A stretch of 64,000 bases of DNA from JBBATK01 sp044224515. GTDB lineage: Bacteria > Bacteroidota > Ignavibacteria > Kapaibacteriales > NICIL-2. The DNA lies in assembly GCA_044224515.1 (NCBI GenBank), contig JBGAKH010000003.1, forward strand, positions 248,001-312,000. Reading direction: 5' to 3'. Positions 17,230 to 25,456 of this stretch are shown here, piece after piece (the first letter of the stretch is position 1; every line of letters begins with the position of its first letter). Position numbers and translations under genes: made by a program. The notes below the pieces were generated by a model, which worked only from the letters and a program-made list of their open reading frames with translations, was not told the origin of the DNA and did not search any database.

Positions 17230-18240
17230 ATGAAAATCGACATCCATGCTCACCTCATGCCGGAACGCTGGCCTTCATTGAAGGACAAATACGGCTACGG
17301 CGGATTTATCACTTTAGATCATCACAAAGCCGGTGCGGCGAAGATGATGGGCGATAACGGTACCTTCTTTCGTGAAGTGCAACAGAATTGCTGGGATCCC
17401 GAGTGGGTGCTGCGAGACATGGATGCGCACCGCGTGGATGTGACGGTCTTGTACACCATTCCGGTGTTGTTTTCCTACTTCGCGAAAGCTCAGGATGGAC
17501 TCGATTGGTCGCGCTTTTTGAACGACCATCTTGCCGATGTTGTGCGACGCTATCCCAAGAGATTCGTTGCGCTTGGTACAGTCCCTCTTCAAAACATCGA
17601 CCTTGCTATTGAAGAAGCGACGCGATGTGTGCATGAGTTGTCCATGCCCGGCTTGCAAATCGGATCAAACATCAACGGGATGAATCTTGACGATCCGTCA
17701 CTCTTTCCTTTCTATCAACGATGCGAAGAGCTAGGTTGCTGTCTCATCGTGCATCCCTGGCAGATGGCCGGCGCTGAGCGCATGAAGAAGTACTTTAACG
17801 AGTGGTTGGTTGGGATGCCTGCTGAAACAACATTGGCGTTGACATCGATGATCTTTGGCGGCGTCTTCGATCGCTTCCCCTCGCTGAAAGTGCTCTTTGC
17901 CCATGCAGGAGGAGCCTTCCCATTTACGATGGGACGCATCTCGCATGGCTGGCATGCTCGTCAGGATTTATGTAATGTCAATAACATCAGTGACCCGCGT
18001 GCCTATGTGGGCAAATTCTGGGTGGATGGAATCACGCACGATCTCGCCGCCTTCCGCTACTTGGTGGATGTCATCGGTGCCGATCGCATCTGCTACGGCA
18101 CCGACTATCCATTTCCGCTCGGAGATCTGAAACACGGAGAGTTTTTGGAGCAATCCGATCTTGACTCGGACTTGCTCGACAAAGTGTTTGCTCGCAACGC
18201 TCTTGACTTCCTTGGCCTGAAAGAAGAGCAGTTTCGTTAG
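17230..18240 (+). CDS. nbaD: 2-amino-3-carboxymuconate-6-semialdehyde decarboxylase (ACMSD)
   Basis: A 336-residue metal-dependent decarboxylase of the amidohydrolase superfamily. Metal ligands are visible: H6 and H8 in DIHAH, a histidine in IVHPW (near 174), HAGGAFPF, and the aspartate of GTDYPFPLGD. The last motif together with NGTFFREVQQNCWDPEWVLRDMD is characteristic of ACMSD. The enzyme removes CO2 from ACMS, the product of the dioxygenase encoded at 16121, and so diverts it from quinolinate and NAD synthesis to catabolism through 2-aminomuconate semialdehyde. Together with the VOC gene it forms a three-gene plus-strand cluster with spacings of about 100 bases. The gene converges on the ABC exporter with no evident terminator. 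Confidence 0.93.
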   Translation: MKIDIHAHLMPERWPSLKDKYGYGGFITLDHHKAGAAKMMGDNGTFFREVQQNCWDPEWVLRDMDAHRVDVTVLYTIPVLFSYFAKAQDGLDWSRFLNDHLADVVRRYPKRFVALGTVPLQNIDLAIEEATRCVHELSMPGLQIGSNINGMNLDDPSLFPFYQRCEELGCCLIVHPWQMAGAERMKKYFNEWLVGMPAETTLALTSMIFGGVFDRFPSLKVLFAHAGGAFPFTMGRISHGWHARQDLCNVNNISDPRAYVGKFWVDGITHDLAAFRYLVDVIGADRICYGTDYPFPLGDLKHGEFLEQSDLDSDLLDKVFARNALDFLGLKEEQFR

Positions 18241-18318
18241 AGCTCACAAAGATTCTCATACACCGGTCTACAACGATTCCTTTTCGTTCAAGCTCTCAGC
18301 TTCTGCCCGTCGTACAGA

Positions 18319-21300
18319 CTACTCAAATTCCTCTTCGGAGACCTCTGATGCTGTGCGGTGCAATCGCGCTTCGCCATGATGCATTTCGATAATCATGTCT
18401 GCATCTGCAACAGAGTTTAAACGGTGCGCAATAATCAAAACCGTAACGCCCTTGAACTCTTCACGAATAGTGTGTTGTATCAAGGCGTCAGTCTGAACGT
18501 CGACACTCGCCGTTGCTTCATCCATAACGATGATACCGGCGTTTGTCAGAATGGCTCTTGCCAAACACAGGAGTTGACGCTGTCCTTGCGAAAAGTTCTG
18601 TCCACTTTCGGACACCGCTGCCTCCAAACCTCCGAGATCTCGTATTGCCGTTTGCATTTGCACGCGGGTCAACGCTGACCACACATCCTCGTCGCTATAC
18701 TCCCCAAAGCGGTCGATATTCGAACGTACGGTTCCAATGAACAACATTGGATCCTGAGGAATAACTGCCATGGCACGTCGTAAACGCGAAGTCGGGATGC
18801 GTGCAATGTCCACGCCGTCGATCTCGATTGAACCCTCTGCGGCTGCAACAAAGCGAAAGAGTGTCTGAAAGATCGTAGTCTTTCCGCTTCCTGTACGACC
18901 AACGATTCCGACCCGCATTCCCGCTTCGATTCGAAGATTGAGGTCGCGTAGGACGTAAGGCAAATGCTCAGCGTAACGAGCGCTCAAATGCTTGAATTCT
19001 ATGCTTCCACCCTGAGGCCATGCAGCTGAGTCTGCCAATGCCGGCTCACTTTGCACTACAGCTTCGGGCTTCAATGAGCCGTAGGCACGCAAGCGTTCAT
19101 ACGATGTCATTCGCGATTCAACTTCACTAAACGAACGCACCGCCCAGTTGAGATTCGTCCAAAACATCAACGAGTACGTAATCACTACACCCGCTATACC
19201 TGCTCCGAGATAGCCGTTAGAGCACATGATGACGACAGTTGTGGTTGTCGCGAGGGCAATGACCCCACTCAACAAAGGTGCACGCGTGGAAAACCACCGA
19301 TTTAAGAGAATAGAACTCCAGTTCATGCGCTGGAAGAACGAGAGCTTCTCAACGAATCGATCCGTAAAGGCTTGTTGTTGTCCGTATGCACGAATCTGTG
19401 CAAGTCCACCGATCGTCTCTTTGAAGTGAGCATAGCGAGGTGATCGCGAGATGCTTGCAAGTCGCTTTGCTTCACGAGCACTGCGGCGGTAGTCGTTTTG
19501 AATTCGATAGAAAACCATAAGCGCCGGTATTGCTGCCACAAGGACTAGCGGTGCTGCTGCCACAATGAGTATCAGAGTTCCGACCATCTGAGCAAATGAG
19601 CGGAAGAAACTTTCAAAGTTCCAGCTCAACTCATCATCCACTCCGGCCATATCGTGAGCGAAGCGATTGAGAATTCGTCCCATTGGTGTCGTATCAAAGA
19701 AACGCAAAGGAGCAGCCAACACAGAAGCCAGACTTTGGTTGTGAATATCCCGCCCGGCCATCGTCGCGCGCATCATCCAAATCAAGCGTTCACCGAAGTT
19801 CGCGAGTAAGACTCCAAGTCCTAGCAGGCCATAGATAACCACAGCCACTAAGGGATTGTGCAGACCTTCCACACGGAACACGCCGCTCCGTGCGGTGTCG
19901 CTCCACCATGCCAACCAAGCACTTTGTACCATAGGCAGCACAACAACGAGAGCACAACTGAGCGATAGTGCCGTGTAGACCTTCCACGGAGTTCGACCTT
20001 GTGCTCGACCGAGTTCTTGTAAGTAGCTAAGAAAAAGCTCCGCCTTTATCGACCCGGTGGCGCGGTCTTCATCATCGACCAGCGAGCCGTCGTGTTGTGA
20101 GCTGACAGCAGTCTTCTTCTGTGTGGTGGCAAGAATCACATCCTTCGCGACGGCATCGGCAGAAGTATGCTCCGCATAGAACTCTCTAAACGGTGCGCAG
20201 TTCTGAAGTGCTTGTTCGAGCGGTGCATCCACGAGGATGCGTCCACTCTCGAGGAACACCACACGATCAAATCGATGGAGGTGACTTAATCTGTGCGTGC
20301 TCACCACACGTGTGAGGTCGCGCCATTCACCACAAATCAAGCGGTCGACAAGCAACTCTTCAGTATGGACGTCCACTGCCGCAAGAGGATCATCAAGAAT
20401 CACCACATTGGGTTGATGTGCCACTGCTCGTGCAAGGTTGACGCGCATTTTCTGCCCGCCCGATAAGTTTACACCACGTTCACCGATCTCGGTTTCCAAA
20501 CCGGCACTCAATTGCGCTATGTCTTCGTCTAAGACCGCTGCGTTGACCGCACGAGCAACAAGACTGTCGTCTCGTTCATGTCCGAAGAGAATGTTATCTC
20601 TCAAGGTTGTGTTGAGTATGTATGCCTCTTGTGAGACATAGGATACTCGAGGGGAGGCCTGTGAATTGAGTCCGCGGAACGTGCAACTGCCCTCAGTCGC
20701 ATCGGTCTCGCCCAGGATACTCATAAGCAGCGAGCTCTTTCCTGCACCCACTGCGCCGACCAGAGCAACGCTTTGACCGGCTTCTATGTGCAACGACACA
20801 GAATCCAAAGCGCGTAGCTTCTCGCCATTTGGCTGGCCGGTGCCCTTTTGTGCTTCGTCTGTAGACTTCACAATGCTCGAAGGATCCGGTGTGTTGTTTT
20901 CCGTCCGCGAATCTTGACGATAGTCTACGCACAGATCCCGGATTTCGATTGACGGAACAGGTCCTGCCTGCTCGCCTTGCTCTATCGGTGCTTCATGCCG
21001 TTCTAACTGAAAGAATGAATGCAAACGTTGAGCGGCAACGGTAGCATGACTCAAATTCTTGATGAAGTGCGGAAGTGCCCCAATCGGACCTTCCATCTGC
21101 ATGAAGAGGAGAACACAGGGGAAAATGATTGCCGGACTCAGTGTCCCACCAAGCATCACGAATGTGCTGAAGCCCACGAAAGCAACCAGCGTCGTAGTGC
21201 TGAGGAATAGCATTACTCCCAAGGACTCCGCCTTGACAAGTTTGACATAGGCGTTAATCTCTTGAGCTCGTAACACATCTACTTCGGCTGACATACTACG

Positions 21301-22104
21301 TTCCCAGGCGAAGTACTTCACGATACGAATGCCGGCAAGGATTTGTGACATCAGTGTCACGCGATCGTCACGTACTTTCCACAGTTCTTTATCATACGCA
21401 GCGAAACGCCGTGCAGCTACTTGTGTCACCGGTAGCATGACTACCAAGGTGCCCACAGCTGCAAATGCCGCCGCGCCAATAATCGTATAGAGCAATGCAA
21501 GAGATGCGCCTACAATGAAAATTGACTCCAGGATCTCAGGGATAAAGAAACTGGCTTCGGCCATTCCTTCACTATCGCTTGCCATGTGGTTGACAAGATC
21601 TCCCGACTGGGTACGTTGTTGTGCCTCACGAGTAATGCCGAGGGCATGGCGAAACACGCGCATGTTCAATCCGTTTGCAACCCTGCTCCAACACTTCAAC
21701 GCATTGTAGAAGAAATGCTGAACCATGATGGCCTCAGTTACCACGCTCAGTGATAGCAAGACCGCAAGTCCTATGCTTCTCATGACAAGCTCCGGGTGGC
21801 CCGGAAGGAGCGCAATGTGCGCGAGGAGACTGCGCATAAGCAACGGACCGCTCAGTGCGATGGGAGTGCGCGCAAGATTAATGAGCAGCGCATGTTTTGC
21901 AACCGGACCGGCAGCCCAGTATGCATCCCACACAAATCGCAAGGGCCGAGCAGTGCTCAAATGAGTGTACCGCTCTTCGCCGTTAAGAGGGTTAAGATCC
22001 GGATCGAGGGGAGGCATATCGTTCGCCTCCAAGGGCCTCCGGCGTCCAAGTCGCACCAACGGTGCAACGTCGGTAAAAAGAAGTCTAGCTAGAAGAGATC
22101 GCAT
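18319..22104 (-). CDS. Full-length ABCC/MRP-like ABC exporter
   Basis: A 1261-residue protein fusing two transmembrane domains and two nucleotide-binding domains (TMD1-NBD1-TMD2-NBD2). NBD1 has Walker A VGAVGAGKSSLL (about 445-456), signature NLSGGQKMRVNLARAV and Walker B ILDDPLAAVD, with Asp where the catalytic Glu normally stands. NBD2 has GRTGSGKTTIF (about 1070), FSQGQRQLLCLARAIL and a complete VMDEATASVD. This asymmetry and the sequences themselves are those of eukaryotic-type MRP/ABCC exporters, as is the N-terminal linker RRRPLEANDMPPLDPD. Most bacterial exporters are half-transporters. The ATG at 22104, preceded by AGGTG, is chosen because the frame upstream (to 22395) runs through the terminator at 22148-22179. 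Substrate unknown; amphipathic anions or conjugates would be the family expectation. Confidence 0.92.
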   Translation of the reverse strand: MRSLLARLLFTDVAPLVRLGRRRPLEANDMPPLDPDLNPLNGEERYTHLSTARPLRFVWDAYWAAGPVAKHALLINLARTPIALSGPLLMRSLLAHIALLPGHPELVMRSIGLAVLLSLSVVTEAIMVQHFFYNALKCWSRVANGLNMRVFRHALGITREAQQRTQSGDLVNHMASDSEGMAEASFFIPEILESIFIVGASLALLYTIIGAAAFAAVGTLVVMLPVTQVAARRFAAYDKELWKVRDDRVTLMSQILAGIRIVKYFAWERSMSAEVDVLRAQEINAYVKLVKAESLGVMLFLSTTTLVAFVGFSTFVMLGGTLSPAIIFPCVLLFMQMEGPIGALPHFIKNLSHATVAAQRLHSFFQLERHEAPIEQGEQAGPVPSIEIRDLCVDYRQDSRTENNTPDPSSIVKSTDEAQKGTGQPNGEKLRALDSVSLHIEAGQSVALVGAVGAGKSSLLMSILGETDATEGSCTFRGLNSQASPRVSYVSQEAYILNTTLRDNILFGHERDDSLVARAVNAAVLDEDIAQLSAGLETEIGERGVNLSGGQKMRVNLARAVAHQPNVVILDDPLAAVDVHTEELLVDRLICGEWRDLTRVVSTHRLSHLHRFDRVVFLESGRILVDAPLEQALQNCAPFREFYAEHTSADAVAKDVILATTQKKTAVSSQHDGSLVDDEDRATGSIKAELFLSYLQELGRAQGRTPWKVYTALSLSCALVVVLPMVQSAWLAWWSDTARSGVFRVEGLHNPLVAVVIYGLLGLGVLLANFGERLIWMMRATMAGRDIHNQSLASVLAAPLRFFDTTPMGRILNRFAHDMAGVDDELSWNFESFFRSFAQMVGTLILIVAAAPLVLVAAIPALMVFYRIQNDYRRSAREAKRLASISRSPRYAHFKETIGGLAQIRAYGQQQAFTDRFVEKLSFFQRMNWSSILLNRWFSTRAPLLSGVIALATTTTVVIMCSNGYLGAGIAGVVITYSLMFWTNLNWAVRSFSEVESRMTSYERLRAYGSLKPEAVVQSEPALADSAAWPQGGSIEFKHLSARYAEHLPYVLRDLNLRIEAGMRVGIVGRTGSGKTTIFQTLFRFVAAAEGSIEIDGVDIARIPTSRLRRAMAVIPQDPMLFIGTVRSNIDRFGEYSDEDVWSALTRVQMQTAIRDLGGLEAAVSESGQNFSQGQRQLLCLARAILTNAGIIVMDEATASVDVQTDALIQHTIREEFKGVTVLIIAHRLNSVADADMIIEMHHGEARLHRTASEVSEEEFE

Positions 22105-22147
22105 GAAAGTGCACCTGATAGTGCGATTGAATTCTACATGAAACGAC

Positions 22148-22179
22148 AAAAAAAAAGCCCGGACGAAATGTCCGGGCTT
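22148..22179 (-). terminator. Intrinsic terminator upstream of the ABC exporter gene
   Basis: Stem AAGCCCGGAC/GTCCGGGCTT (22155-22179), five-base loop, then nine T on the minus strand. It ends a leftward transcript, either from acpS or from a short gene just upstream. Confidence 0.92.
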
Positions 22180-22204
22180 AGTCAACGACAGAGAATAGTG
22201 GTCG

Positions 22205-22309
22205 TTAAACCGGACATGTTCGGAAATGGTCATCAACAACAGACCAACGTTGTACGCACGGTACCACGCTCTGTTTGGTGATGAGTGTATAGGTGTATGA
22301 CATCGACAT
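22205..22309 (-). CDS. Candidate 34-residue small protein before a terminator
   Basis: An ATG at 22309 with AGGA seven bases ahead opens a 34-codon frame (begins MSMSYTYTLITKQSVV, ends VDDHFRTCPV, two cysteines). Its stop lies 25 bases from the terminator at 22148-22179, the spacing expected for the end of a real transcript. The frame continues open upstream to a GTG at 22411 (68 codons), so a longer product is possible. No homology recognised. The alternative is that the terminator ends a non-coding RNA or the acpS message. Confidence 0.35.
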   Translation of the reverse strand: MSMSYTYTLITKQSVVPCVQRWSVVDDHFRTCPV

Positions 22310-22574
22310 GTTCGGATCCTCAAAGTGAGTAGTTCGGACTGCGTCGGGGACATGCGCCGAGACAGAATGTTTTTGGATGCAATAGGGGAGGACATGCGTC
22401 CCGCTAAGCACGACTAATCAACGAATGTACAGCAAGGTCGATCAACGACAATGCTAAAATGTGTTAAGAAGGAACTGCGGACTAAATAGTCTTAGACCGG
22501 TTTGCATAATGGTGGGCAATCGCAAACAACGCTTATTTGTCTGAAATGAGGCGTTTTCGCTATCAAAGTCCTGC
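22310..22574. other. Intergenic tract downstream of acpS
   Basis: No convincing gene. Around 22529-22556 there is an imperfect hairpin (AACGCTTATTT with AAATGAGGCGTT) followed by TTTT, a weak plus-strand terminator candidate with no visible plus-strand gene to serve. Confidence 0.35.
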
Positions 22575-22615
22575 TTTTTATCATGCGGACAGCGTAGCTG
22601 TCCGCATGATAAAAA
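22575..22615. repeat. Long perfect inverted repeat downstream of acpS
   Basis: Two perfect 19-base arms (TTTTTATCATGCGGACAGC and its complement) around a GTA loop, 27 bases beyond the acpS stop. The T run precedes the stem and the A run follows it in both directions, so this is not an ordinary intrinsic terminator. It could act as a 3' stabilising hairpin, a bidirectional terminator using the A:T pairs, or a cruciform binding site. Confidence 0.75.
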
Positions 22616-22641
22616 AACTTTTGAGATAGATCGTCAAAGTA

Positions 22642-23025
22642 CTAGACAGATTCAGGGCTTTCAATAACGACGACCGCCATGGCGTGTTCGTCTGTGTGGG
22701 AGAGAGAAATGTGTATGCGATAGGCGCCCCATCGCTCGTGCATAAGTCCGCGAAGATCAGCTACAGGCTGACCACTTGGAAGATTCTTCATTCCGCACTC
22801 TTTGAATTGAAAGCCGCGAGTGATGCCTGTGCCAATCGCTTTGCTGAATGCTTCTTTGAATGCAAAACGGGCAGCGTAGTGCAATGCTTCAGTGCCTGTG
22901 AATGAGGCGCAATACTCTCGTTCCGTTTCAGTGTAGAGGCGTTGAAGAAAGCGCTCCCCGTAGTTCGTGATGGAATCCGCAATACGGCTGACGACGACGA
23001 GATCTGAACCTATTCCAATAATCAT
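22642..23025 (-). CDS. acpS: Holo-[acyl-carrier-protein] synthase
   Basis: A 127-residue AcpS-type phosphopantetheinyl transferase, which moves 4'-phosphopantetheine from CoA to the serine of acyl carrier protein. Family motifs are GIGSDLVVVSRI (metal ligand D8), the catalytic helix ARFAFKEAFSKAIG and the closing HISLSHTDEHAMAVVV. Length is normal. Its ATG overlaps the pyrE stop (ATGA, shared bases 23022-23025), so translation of the two is coupled. Supplies active ACP for fatty-acid synthesis in the cytoplasm. Confidence 0.96.
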   Translation of the reverse strand: MIIGIGSDLVVVSRIADSITNYGERFLQRLYTETEREYCASFTGTEALHYAARFAFKEAFSKAIGTGITRGFQFKECGMKNLPSGQPVADLRGLMHERWGAYRIHISLSHTDEHAMAVVVIESPESV

Positions 23026-23555
23026 TGGCCGGCTCCTGCGCTTTTCAGTTCGGACATACTGAACAAGGGTTTAAGCTCGATGTCGATGGCCGCCAGAGCT
23101 TCGCGTCCGCCTGCTTCACGATCAATAACGCAAAGGGCTCCAACAATGATAGCTCCGCGATCGCGCATATCCTTAGCCGAAAGAACAACCTGTCCACCGC
23201 TGGTGACAACGTCTTCGATGATCAGTACTCTGCGTCCGCTTAAGTCGGCACCTTCGGCAATTTTACAGGTTCCATAATCTTTGGCTTTCTTGCGAACAAA
23301 AGCTGCGGGCAAGGAACTGTGGAGCGAGAGGGCGGTTGCGATGGGTACTCCGCCGAGCTCGAGACCTGCTAAGACCTCGGTGTCGTCGGGAATAAGCTCA
23401 CTGAGGTGGCGCGCGATATGACGGAGCAACTCAGGTTTGGCCTCAAACAAGTATTTATCAAAGTATTCGTTGGAGGTCGCTCCGCTACGTAAGAGGAACT
23501 CTCCGGTGATGTGTGCGGTGTCGTAAATTGCTGCTGCCAGGTCGTGACGAGTCAT
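23022..23555 (-). CDS. pyrE: Orotate phosphoribosyltransferase
   Basis: A 177-residue type I phosphoribosyltransferase that joins orotate and PRPP to give OMP in pyrimidine synthesis. The PRPP-binding loop VLIIEDVVTSGGQ and the orotate-site segments (SGATSNEYFDKYLFEAKPELL, AFVRKKAKDYGT) are present. It shares four bases with acpS downstream. Directly upstream on the minus strand, TAGTTTTG (23599-23592) matches the Bacteroidota -7 element, though without a clear -33 partner. It is divergent from the lipoate-ligase gene. Confidence 0.93.
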   Translation of the reverse strand: MTRHDLAAAIYDTAHITGEFLLRSGATSNEYFDKYLFEAKPELLRHIARHLSELIPDDTEVLAGLELGGVPIATALSLHSSLPAAFVRKKAKDYGTCKIAEGADLSGRRVLIIEDVVTSGGQVVLSAKDMRDRGAIIVGALCVIDREAGGREALAAIDIELKPLFSMSELKSAGAGQ

Positions 23556-23641
23556 AGTAGTGCGATTGGTAGTACGTTCTCGAAGAATCTACAAAACTAG
23601 GCGATGGGAGGCAGACAGAGGTGCACGGTACAGAAGGAAAT

Positions 23642-24415
23642 ATGCTCACGCTTCCAAATGAGTCGGTAGACGAAGTGTTTCGCGATGCCGTGACTGCATC
23701 GCTGCGTTTGACGGTGGAGCCCGGATTGCGTGGTGAAGAAAACATGCGCAGAGATGAAGAGAATGCACGATGTCTCGTTGATGATCCATCCAACAATGGA
23801 GTGTTCGTGCGCTTGTACGGCTGGAATCCTTGGTGTTTGTCACTTGGTGCGAACCAAAAGGAGATGGACATCGATGTTTCAAAGCTTCAAGGCAAGGGCT
23901 ATGAACTTGTGCGCCGTGCTACCGGAGGTCGTGCGGTCTTTCACGCCAATGAACTCACATATTCAATCGTTATGCGGCTGCAGCAGGGGCTGCAGGTACA
24001 GCATGTCTATCGTCGCAGTCACGAACTGTTACGCGACGCACTGCTGCGCATCGGTGCTGAAGGGATCGAGTTTTCAAAATCCACTCCCAATTTTGCGCAG
24101 CGCTATAGGACTGCCGGCGACAGTGTCTCCTGCTTCACTTCAGCGGCGAGATCTGAAATTATGTGGAAGGAACGCAAGGTCGTAGGAAGTGCGCAACGCG
24201 TGTGGGGAAACGTCCTGCTTCAACACGGCAGCATTTTGTTAGGCAGAGGACATGAAGAATTGTCTGATTTCGTATTGCTCCACGATGAAGAGGCGCGCCA
24301 ACGTTTGCGAGAAAGCATTGAGCGACAAAGCGTGAGCATCGAACAAATATGCTCACGAGTCGTGTCTTTTGAAGAATGCGCCAATGCCATCGTGTCAGTG
24401 TTTGAAGCGCTTTAA
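23642..24415 (+). CDS. Lipoate-protein ligase A / octanoyltransferase (LplA/LipM family)
   Basis: A 257-residue member of the biotin/lipoate A/B ligase superfamily. The substrate-binding motif RRATGGRAVFH is present; the catalytic-lysine block ERKVVGSAQR and LQHGSILLG follow. A cysteine in SVSCFTSAARSEI sits where the acyl-enzyme cysteine of LipM octanoyltransferases lies, so this may load octanoate from ACP rather than scavenge lipoate; the two cannot be separated by eye. It would supply lipoyl groups to 2-oxoacid dehydrogenases and GcvH. AAGGA is four bases from the chosen ATG at 23642; a GTG at 23621 with GGGAGG is the alternative. It ends at a bidirectional terminator. Confidence 0.85.
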   Translation: MLTLPNESVDEVFRDAVTASLRLTVEPGLRGEENMRRDEENARCLVDDPSNNGVFVRLYGWNPWCLSLGANQKEMDIDVSKLQGKGYELVRRATGGRAVFHANELTYSIVMRLQQGLQVQHVYRRSHELLRDALLRIGAEGIEFSKSTPNFAQRYRTAGDSVSCFTSAARSEIMWKERKVVGSAQRVWGNVLLQHGSILLGRGHEELSDFVLLHDEEARQRLRESIERQSVSIEQICSRVVSFEECANAIVSVFEAL

Positions 24416-24465
24416 CGCTTTAACACAGAGTAACAGTGCAAGAACGAGGTCGACACATACGATAC

Positions 24466-24503
24466 AAAAAAAGCCCTGCAACGAACATTGCAGGGCTTTT
24501 TCA
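24466..24503. terminator. Bidirectional intrinsic terminator
   Basis: Stem AAAAAGCCCTGCAA/TTGCAGGGCTTTTT with a six-base loop and T runs on both strands, between the convergent lipoate-ligase and DUF1573 genes. Confidence 0.93.
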
Positions 24504-24526
24504 GTATCGTATGCTATCTAAGATGC

Positions 24527-25363
24527 TTAGTGATCTTTTTTCTTTGTGGCTTCCGGCTTGGCGTTCGGATTAGGGATAACAATGTTTCCGTTTTTATCCT
24601 TTTTGGTTGGGTCCAACTGAATGACATTCGGGTCAACAACTCCGGCGTCGTCCTTCACTTGACCATAAGCACTGATTTCAAAGGGAGGAAAATCCGGGTC
24701 AGGTGTCTCGATGATAACGTTGGCGTTCCAGTATCCGCGATCGCGGCCAATGTACATACCATTGATCGTGAGTGTATCACCGGCTGCAATGCTGACCGGT
24801 CCCTTCTTATCGATCTTCAGGCCCTTGGTTGCGAGAAAGCGCTCGATGGCAAAAGGTTTGGTGTCGTTATTCTTTAGGCGCACAAAAAAGCGTGATGTAT
24901 CGCCCACCTTAATTTCAGGGAAGTTGAACGACTGCGGTGTGAGTGTCAAGGGACGGAAGATGTTGGCTTTAAGGTAAATAAGCTTTCCAACTTTGCTCGG
25001 GTCATCGTTAGCGTAGATGGTCATGGTCTTGGTGAGATCACCGGTGCTGAGTGCAACGTTGAGTCCAAGCGTGATCTTTTGTGTTCCGCCCGGCTTAATT
25101 GGGCTAGTGGAATAGTGCGGCGTAGTACAGCCACAACCTACTTTAATGGTGTCGATAACAAGATCTTTGGTACCAACATTTTTGACTATGATGAAGGTGT
25201 CGAGAGCCACCATCTTCAAAGGGTTGTCTTTTACGGTAATCAAGCCCCAGTCGCAAGTTTCACCACCCACGACTTCCATTTTAGGTTGCGCAAATGCTAC
25301 GGCGCCAAGCAAGAATACAAGTACCGGAACGATGCGAGAGAAAACACTCTTCATACGAATCAT
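24527..25363 (-). CDS. Exported DUF1573 domain protein
   Basis: A 278-residue secreted protein: signal peptide to AFA (about residue 25), then a DUF1573 Ig-like domain with the hallmark VGCGCTTPHYS (cysteine pair in a ligand-like loop) and a second Ig-like (ASH/choice-of-anchor-like) domain from about 130 to 235. The tail is charged and asparagine/lysine-rich. DUF1573 proteins are abundant in Bacteroidota and lie near envelope and stress genes; no molecular function is established. It follows the sigma/anti-sigma pair on the same strand with a 90-base gap and may belong to the same regulon. Two in-frame ATGs (25363, 25354) are possible starts. Confidence 0.82.
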   Translation of the reverse strand: MIRMKSVFSRIVPVLVFLLGAVAFAQPKMEVVGGETCDWGLITVKDNPLKMVALDTFIIVKNVGTKDLVIDTIKVGCGCTTPHYSTSPIKPGGTQKITLGLNVALSTGDLTKTMTIYANDDPSKVGKLIYLKANIFRPLTLTPQSFNFPEIKVGDTSRFFVRLKNNDTKPFAIERFLATKGLKIDKKGPVSIAAGDTLTINGMYIGRDRGYWNANVIIETPDPDFPPFEISAYGQVKDDAGVVDPNVIQLDPTKKDKNGNIVIPNPNAKPEATKKKDH

Positions 25364-25456
25364 ACATTAATGTAACAAGAATTTGTCGGTGTCATGCGAG
25401 CTTCTTGCAGTCGTTGAAGCAACGAATGCAGCTTCGCTTCAAGAGCTCAAGGTGAA

